Below the pieces are notes generated by a model. The model had not been told where the DNA came from and ran no database searches. It saw only the letters and a list, made by a program, of their open reading frames with translations. Positions 58,606 through 64,000 of a DNA stretch of 64,000 bases are shown piece by piece. Each line of letters starts with the position of its first letter. Position 1 is the first letter of the stretch. A program made the translations under genes and the position numbers. Origin of the DNA: Cinnamomum chago (taxonomy: Eukaryota; Streptophyta; Magnoliopsida; Laurales; Lauraceae); assembly GCA_038049695.1 (NCBI GenBank), contig CP142456.1:20680501-20744500 (forward strand), in the 5' to 3' direction.

Positions 58606-60948
58606 CTTTCCTTATCTCTATTGGTACAAAGGTCTACCAACTGGATAAAAGTACAAATCTATACCTCTCATTTCCTTCTTGTAGCCTTCCTTTTCTTAAA
58701 GTTTGAAAACCTAGTCCTGTGAGATAATCATCTAATCGTTTTTCTAGGAGGTGAACAGAACTTGGAACTTGGGACTTGGGAGTGTTTGTAGCCTTCAAAT
58801 GAACCCAAGCGCCCATCTTTCCTGTCTCCACAGACAGTCCGGATTCCGCGCTTCTCATGGGTGGGATATGCGAAACCCTGCAATGGAACATTGAAATCCC
58901 ACCTGCTCATGTCATCTTCTCTAGTGACATCCTTAAATTTTACTTCAATGGATATCTTCTTACCGTAATATTTTATGCACATGTTGATAATGTGAAAAAT
59001 GCATAATCGCTAATAACATTATCAAATCATGTGCTTAATTTCATAGTGTTGCTAAAGCCCATAGAGGTAAAGTAAACCTTGAGAATGCATCACTATAGGA
59101 GATGACTTAAAGTATCTCCAACAGATATGTTATTTTGGAGATGTCAAATATCATTTGAAGGATTATATGTCTATTTGAAGGGTTAGAATTTGGCATCTTA
59201 TAAAATAAAAATTCAACCCCAAATGCCGAATTTATTATTTTATTATATTTTTGTCTTCTACTTCTTTTGATTTCTTTATCATTTTCAAAGGATTTTGCAT
59301 TCTTTTAAAACTCATATCATTAAATATTCTAAAATAATAAATGGCATGTCGCGTTATTATCTGCTAAATTTGGCAGTCAAATATTTTATGCCAAATGCCA
59401 CATCGTAATTTGCATTTTTGGTGGAAAGTCCTTTAATTTTTTTTTTCTTTACCGTTGTGACCTTCATGTGGCATTTGATGCCACCATTGGAGATGTTCTT
59501 CCAGTTTTATTTATTGAATTATCAAGTATAGGTGGCCCACAGTGTAGAGTTACACTACACATCCGGATCAGTGCAAATGGGGGAGGCTAGACTCGTTACA
59601 AAGTCGTTGTGGATTACTTTAACGATATTGATCAATTGACAAGGACAGAAAGAAGAGGATAAGGGTCCAATTTATGGTGTGCTGGGACTTGGGCCTTTAG
59701 AAATCTCTAAACCTATTCGGTCCCTGTCACATGTTCATCTCAAGCTATTTACAATTGGTGGGCCACTCCAGGAGACATAAGCTGATTGGACGGTTCCCAT
59801 CCTTTATTCCAAGGTTTGTAAGACATTTAACGCAAATTCTCTCCTTTCTACCAAACCAATTTTGGGTTTTATGTATGTGCTCACCTTTTGTCAATCCATT
59901 TATAATTGTTGACTTTTTCTTTCTTCATGTGATTATTCTTAATTAACCTTTTAAGTGAATGGTTGGGTTTTTTTTTCAATCGGATATGGTTTTTAGGCTC
60001 TGACATAGATTTTAAAATTCTTTACTTTATCTTCCAACACAATGAGTTCCCTTGTCGTATCAGAAAATATAAAAATCATATATACAATGTAACTATAGAA
60101 TATAGGCATCTTCCTATAAAGAAACCTACAGATAAGGTTTCAATACTTGGACTGTTTATGGATGGAAAGAATATTAGCCGACAAGTATGATAGGGTAATC
60201 TACTTATTTAATGAGATGACACTCTTTGTTGCTTTCTAACATAGAGTTACGAGCGAACTAATGATGGTAAATACAAGAGAGTTTTGAGATATATAAGCCA
60301 TTTTTTCGTAAAATATGTGGGGAATATGTTGATCATCGGGTTTCAAAGATGAGTTTACTAGAGATGTAAGTGCAATTGCAGAATATAATTTTTTTTTCTT
60401 TTTAATTGGTGATGTGGCGGGAGCATACAACCTCAATCTTAAACCATTTCTAACCCAAGTTGTGATGTATCTCCCTATTCATAAAAACAATCAGAAATTG
60501 ATGTTCGAATCTATCGAATAAGGACTTAGATAGTGTGAGCATGTAAGTATGTATTACTATATCAAAAGAGAAAAAAAAAAAAAAAAAAAACTCAAGGCTG
60601 CAATAGAAAGCACCTTCCCAGGTGCAATGGGCCTTTGTATAGGATATAAAACTTATCCAATATCAAGTAGAAAGGAAAGAGAAGAGTATTATGAATGATA
60701 CAAGAAATATGAGTCGAAGAAATGCATAATTGAGTCTAATGCTTTTCTAGCCGTTGATTTTGGAAGGCCCATTTCTCGATCATCTCAAATCCTTTAGAAC
60801 TCAAAATTGATGAGCCCAGCTATAAGAAGAAGAACCTATAGACACTTCTTCCTCCCCTCAAAGGTAGGCTTCACCGGGCTCTCCCGCATGAAGCCCATAT
60901 ATGATCGAGATCTAGACTCTATAATGCAAAAGTATGGAACAAAGCTAT
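58606..60948. other. intergenic, with a probable MITE
   Basis: At about 59111-59500, ATCTCCAACAGATAT on the left and CCATTGGAGATGTTC on the right form inverted ends of the common GAGCATCTCCAAC type. A poly-A run lies at 60571-60590. Minus-strand frames at 58634-58982 (for example SRWDFNVPLQGFAYPTHEKR) are not recognised. Nothing else is supported. Confidence 0.4.
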
Positions 60949-61626
60949 GTGGGGTCGTTCGGTGCTCGCGGATTTAGGTGGGGTCACCCTCCAGTCTCGG
61001 TTACCATTGGTCTCGGCACCGCTCAAGGTCGGCCGCAACGTCATCTCGGAAGAATCGTAGGGCGAGTCTCGGTGGCTACGTCACGAGTCCCGACCTCGGC
61101 CTCAGCCTCTTCCCGATCTCGGCCCCTGTCACTCAGCCATTAATGAGGCCATAAATGATCTGCCATGACGGGATCGGCAAACTGACAACAGAGTGGGCGC
61201 CGGACCTAGATAAGGAGCACGCCTTATCTAAAGTCATGTCCATAGGCAAGGGGTGCTGGTCCGATGGGACATTCCCTTTTTACCTACCCCCACTCAGGAG
61301 GTACGAATACACGCTGATGGGACTGCCATCCCTTCATGTGGACAGTGCCATGATGACTCTCACGTCTATATATATTGCATGAAGGAAAACCATGCGAGGT
61401 ACGCATAATCCTCCCCTCCCAGAACTCTCTTTCTCCATTCTCTTTCAGTTCTCACACTGACTTGAGCGTCGGAGGGCCTTCGGCTGCCCATAGCCAGGGT
61501 CTCTGACTGTCATCTTCTTCCTTTCAGGTCATTGGAGGCCCGATCCTTTCCCTTCGTCTTCCCCAAATCCTCAAATCAGGAGCTTGATCCTCCATTAGCT
61601 AAGTCCGTAATTTTTAGGCACTTACA
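60949..61626 (+). repeat. 5' LTR of a Ty3/gypsy TAT-type element
   Basis: It ends GGCACTTACA immediately before the primer site. A GC-rich, CTCGG-rich region holds TATATATAT at 61367-61375. The left end is set at TGTGGGGTCG (60949), where the GC-rich sequence begins. TGTAAGT near 60544 is an alternative that mirrors ACTTACA better but would include AT-rich DNA. The 3' LTR is outside the window, so the target duplication cannot be tested. Confidence 0.65.
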
Positions 61627-61627
61627 G

Positions 61628-61647
61628 TTGGCGCCGTCTGTGGGAAC
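61628..61647 (+). other. primer-binding site of the TAT-type element
   Basis: TTGGCGCCGTCTGTGGGAAC lies one base after the LTR end. TGGCGCCGTCTGTGGGAA is the usual primer-site neighbourhood of plant TAT-lineage gypsy elements. Confidence 0.85.
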
Positions 61648-61677
61648 AGGATCCGTGCCAAAGTCTCTGCAAAAACA

Positions 61678-64000
61678 ATGCCTCCAAAGACCAGATACGG
61701 TGGCGGAGGACCATCGAAGCCCCAAAAAGCATCGTCCTTGCCGCTACGGGAGCAACCTGCGTTTCCACCATTCTTGCAGTTGCAACCAGCCCAGCCGGTT
61801 GTTCCGGAACCACCCCCTGGCCTTCATTCTGCTCTTCTTCCCCCTCCGGGACCGACCGGAGCTCCTCCCGTCGGGCAGGAGCCATCAGGGACCCCGCGTC
61901 AGAGGAGGTCAGTGAGGCAGACGGGTGCCGCATACGTGGAGGGCATCGTCCAATCGGCCTCTTCGTCTCGGCCCATAACCATGCGCCTCCGCCAAGATAG
62001 CCGTCGTGAGACTCCTCACCACACTGGTGAGCGGCCACACGGCGGTCCGCAGCAGAACGCCTCCACGACGGATCTTCGACGACGAGGCAAGACCGCCGTC
62101 AGGACGGGGTCCCGTCAGTCCCACCAGCGCGTCCACGACGACGGCCAGTCCTTTCATCAAACCCATGGAGCCAGAAATGACAACCCTCTGCTCGAAGAGC
62201 TCAATGCCCAGCACCGGGCCCTCCAAGATAAAGACGAGGTGATTCGTCGCCTCGAGGAGCGGCTCGAAATGAGTGAGAGGAAGTCTCGTGGTCCACCTCC
62301 CCGGCGACAGCAGGCCCACCCGGACAACCGAGACCTGAGGCAGGTCCTCAACAGCAGAAGAAGATACCGCTGTGAGGAGGAGGGCTCGAGCAGCAGTCAT
62401 CTGCCTAGTGGCTTCGGGGGATCGCGGCACGAGTCGGAATCACCGAGACCAGATGACCGGGTGGACTTCAAGGAGTTACTGGACCATTACGTCAAACAGG
62501 AGGTCCAGGCTCACTTGGCCGAAGTCGGGTTTGCCCGAGACCAGACCGATGAATGTGAAGAAAGCGACCAGGGCATGTCCCCCTTTTCGCAGGAAATCAA
62601 AAATTTCTCTCTCCCCGAGAGATTTAGCGTCCCGAGGTTCGTCCTTTATGACGGAGCCTCGGACCCAGAGGCGCATCTGCGGCATTTCACTCAGCGGATG
62701 TCGGTCTGGGGGGACGTCGGTCTTTTGAACTGCAGGGTCTTCTCATCCAGTCTGGGGGACCTCCCCCTCCGGTGGTTCTGCGCGCTCCTCCCCGGATCGG
62801 TCTCGAGCTGGCGTCAGCTCCGGAGCTCTTTCCTTGAGAAGTTTCAAGCACACCGCGTCATCCCAAACACAGGTAGCAATCTCATGGCGATCCGGATGAA
62901 AAACGGTGAGAGTATCACTGCCTTCGCCAGGAGATTCTGGACGATATACAGCCAGATTACCGACGTCAACGACGAAGTCGCCATCATGTGCTTCAGGGAG
63001 GGCTTACTCCCAGGGAACGAACTCCGCAGAGACCTAGTCCGGAACCCTGTGGCTACAATGAAAGCACTAATGGCAAGGGTGAAGCAGTACATTGAGCAAG
63101 AGGAGGACGAGGCCCACGGCACAGAGCGGTTTGGATTCCCGAAGAAGCATCAAGCCTCCGCCGGAGAAGGAGCGTTCCCCAAACCGAGGTCGGATAAGAG
63201 GAAGCTTGCCTGCTCTTTCTCAATCTCCTCGGATAACAGCAAGAGACCAAGGTTCCAACCCCCCAAGCCTGCCGGCGATTCCTACAGAGCCATCAGTGTT
63301 GTGTTCAAGGAGCCCATTTACAGAATCCTGAACAAGATCAAGGCAGAACCGTACTTCCAGTGGCCGCGGCCGATGATGAGCGACCCGTCTACCCGAGACC
63401 AGCAGAAGAACTGCTCCTATCACAAGCAGCACGGGCACATGACCGAAGACTGCTTTGCGCTAAAGTCCCACCTTGAAAAGCTCGTTAAAGACGGGCACCT
63501 CCAAGAGTACATCAAGAAGGAAGAAAGGGTTAACCAAACTCAGCGGCGCGCTCCGCCCAGTGAAGACCAGGACAGTGACGAACCGGCAGGTATCATCAAC
63601 GTCATCCACCTGGCCCCCTCCCCAAGCAAAGAAAGCACCCGAGCTCGGTTAGAGGCCAGGAGGGCTGCCCACGGCAAGCAAGTGATGTCGGCAGAGTTAG
63701 AAAGCGCCCCGAAGAGGGTGAAGAGGGAAAGGCCCAGGATTTGGTTCTCAGATGAGGACCTGAAGGGAGTCCAGCTCCCCCATAATGACGCCCGCATCCT
63801 CACCTTGCGGCTCAACAATTACACCACCAAGCGCGTCCTTGTGGATCCAGGGAGCTCCTCCGAGGTCATCTACTATAGTTGTTTTAAGCAGCTTGGCCTA
63901 ACCAAATCCAACCTGCAGGAGGCCCATATCCCTCTAGTGGGGTTCAGCGCCGAACCAGTGTACCCCAAAGGCAGGATCTCACTCGAAGTCCGGATCGGAG
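61678..64000 (+). CDS. gag-protease polyprotein, Ty3/gypsy TAT type, partial at 3' edge
   Basis: The frame is open for all 774 codons from the ATG at 61678, 30 nt after the primer site, to the window edge. Order: a Pro-rich N-terminus, an Arg-rich basic stretch, a short coiled coil (about 172-200, EELNAQHRALQDKDEVIRRL), then the retrotransposon gag domain (about 305-480; FVLYDGASDPEAHLRHFTQR near 321, then LRSSFLEKFQ and ITAFARRFW). Next comes a degenerate zinc knuckle C579-x2-H582-x4-H587-x4-C592 followed by LEKLVKDGHLQEYI, a signature of TAT gag. An aspartic-protease-like site is at 722-727 (VDPGSS), with Pro where Ser or Thr is usual. Product: capsid and nucleocapsid that package element RNA, plus the start of protease. 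No lesion is visible, so the element may be young. Confidence 0.9.
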   Translation, partial: MPPKTRYGGGGPSKPQKASSLPLREQPAFPPFLQLQPAQPVVPEPPPGLHSALLPPPGPTGAPPVGQEPSGTPRQRRSVRQTGAAYVEGIVQSASSSRPITMRLRQDSRRETPHHTGERPHGGPQQNASTTDLRRRGKTAVRTGSRQSHQRVHDDGQSFHQTHGARNDNPLLEELNAQHRALQDKDEVIRRLEERLEMSERKSRGPPPRRQQAHPDNRDLRQVLNSRRRYRCEEEGSSSSHLPSGFGGSRHESESPRPDDRVDFKELLDHYVKQEVQAHLAEVGFARDQTDECEESDQGMSPFSQEIKNFSLPERFSVPRFVLYDGASDPEAHLRHFTQRMSVWGDVGLLNCRVFSSSLGDLPLRWFCALLPGSVSSWRQLRSSFLEKFQAHRVIPNTGSNLMAIRMKNGESITAFARRFWTIYSQITDVNDEVAIMCFREGLLPGNELRRDLVRNPVATMKALMARVKQYIEQEEDEAHGTERFGFPKKHQASAGEGAFPKPRSDKRKLACSFSISSDNSKRPRFQPPKPAGDSYRAISVVFKEPIYRILNKIKAEPYFQWPRPMMSDPSTRDQQKNCSYHKQHGHMTEDCFALKSHLEKLVKDGHLQEYIKKEERVNQTQRRAPPSEDQDSDEPAGIINVIHLAPSPSKESTRARLEARRAAHGKQVMSAELESAPKRVKRERPRIWFSDEDLKGVQLPHNDARILTLRLNNYTTKRVLVDPGSSSEVIYYSCFKQLGLTKSNLQEAHIPLVGFSAEPVYPKGRISLEVRIG

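Noticed and set aside
61622-62430. minus-strand frames of 138 and 173 codons
   Set aside because: Shadows of the gag frame on the plus strand, which has clear gag and zinc-knuckle motifs.
1-64000. tRNA, rRNA, CRISPR, plastid or mitochondrial inserts
   Set aside because: No cloverleaf, ribosomal or organellar gene sequence was recognised on reading. A covariance-model or organelle search would be decisive but could not be run.

Overview
This window is nuclear DNA of a flowering plant. One complete three-exon plant gene (a DUF506 protein) sits among AT-rich non-coding DNA and several layers of plant transposable elements. The LTR structures, the initiator-Met tRNA type primer site and the plant-only transposon domain all point to an angiosperm. 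I cannot name the species or clade from the sequence alone.

Layout. 1-8100: mostly unrecognised AT-rich DNA with short tandem repeats, two hAT-like miniature elements, a perfect 12-bp hairpin near the left edge, and weak traces of exons that I cannot identify. 8142-10470: the DUF506 gene on the minus strand, with a TATA box and a G-box/ABRE-type cluster upstream. 11298-11677: a hAT-like element with near-perfect 8-bp target duplications. 12190-20856: a Mutator-like terminal-inverted-repeat element with a perfect 9-bp target duplication, split by a minus-strand LTR retrotransposon (12495-20374). That retrotransposon has two nearly identical 1.6-kb LTRs, a primer site, multiplied polypurine tracts, a broken gag-like reading frame with a zinc knuckle, and a plant-transposon-domain reading frame. 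It has no visible reverse transcriptase or integrase, so it looks like a non-autonomous relative of Sireviruses. 21950-25950: a LINE 3' end, a Mutator-like MITE with a perfect 9-bp target duplication, a four-copy 140-bp tandem array and an AT-rich minisatellite. 27360-32983: a repeat rich in TATCGG motifs and two hAT-like elements, one holding a nested insertion. 33053-38245: a long solo LTR with 5-bp target duplication CTTGA, itself containing a second solo LTR of the 12.5-kb family. 40558-50734: more LTR remnants, including an LTR copy whose middle appears inverted in place. 51700-52240: a short solo LTR with target duplication GAATT. 53342-60948: a second Mutator-like MITE, an exact 150-bp tandem duplication and hAT-like fragments. 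60949-64000: the 5' end of a Ty3/gypsy element of the TAT type. Its LTR, primer site and gag-protease frame are intact and run off the right edge.

Only the DUF506 gene looks like a host gene with a full coding sequence. The rest records repeated insertion, nesting, LTR-LTR recombination and local rearrangement. The most distinctive unit is the 12.5-20.4 kb retroelement. Its LTR has palindrome clusters (GGTCGACC) and mitosis-type MYB sites next to the TATA box, and its second reading frame begins with the same six residues as the histone H3 tail.
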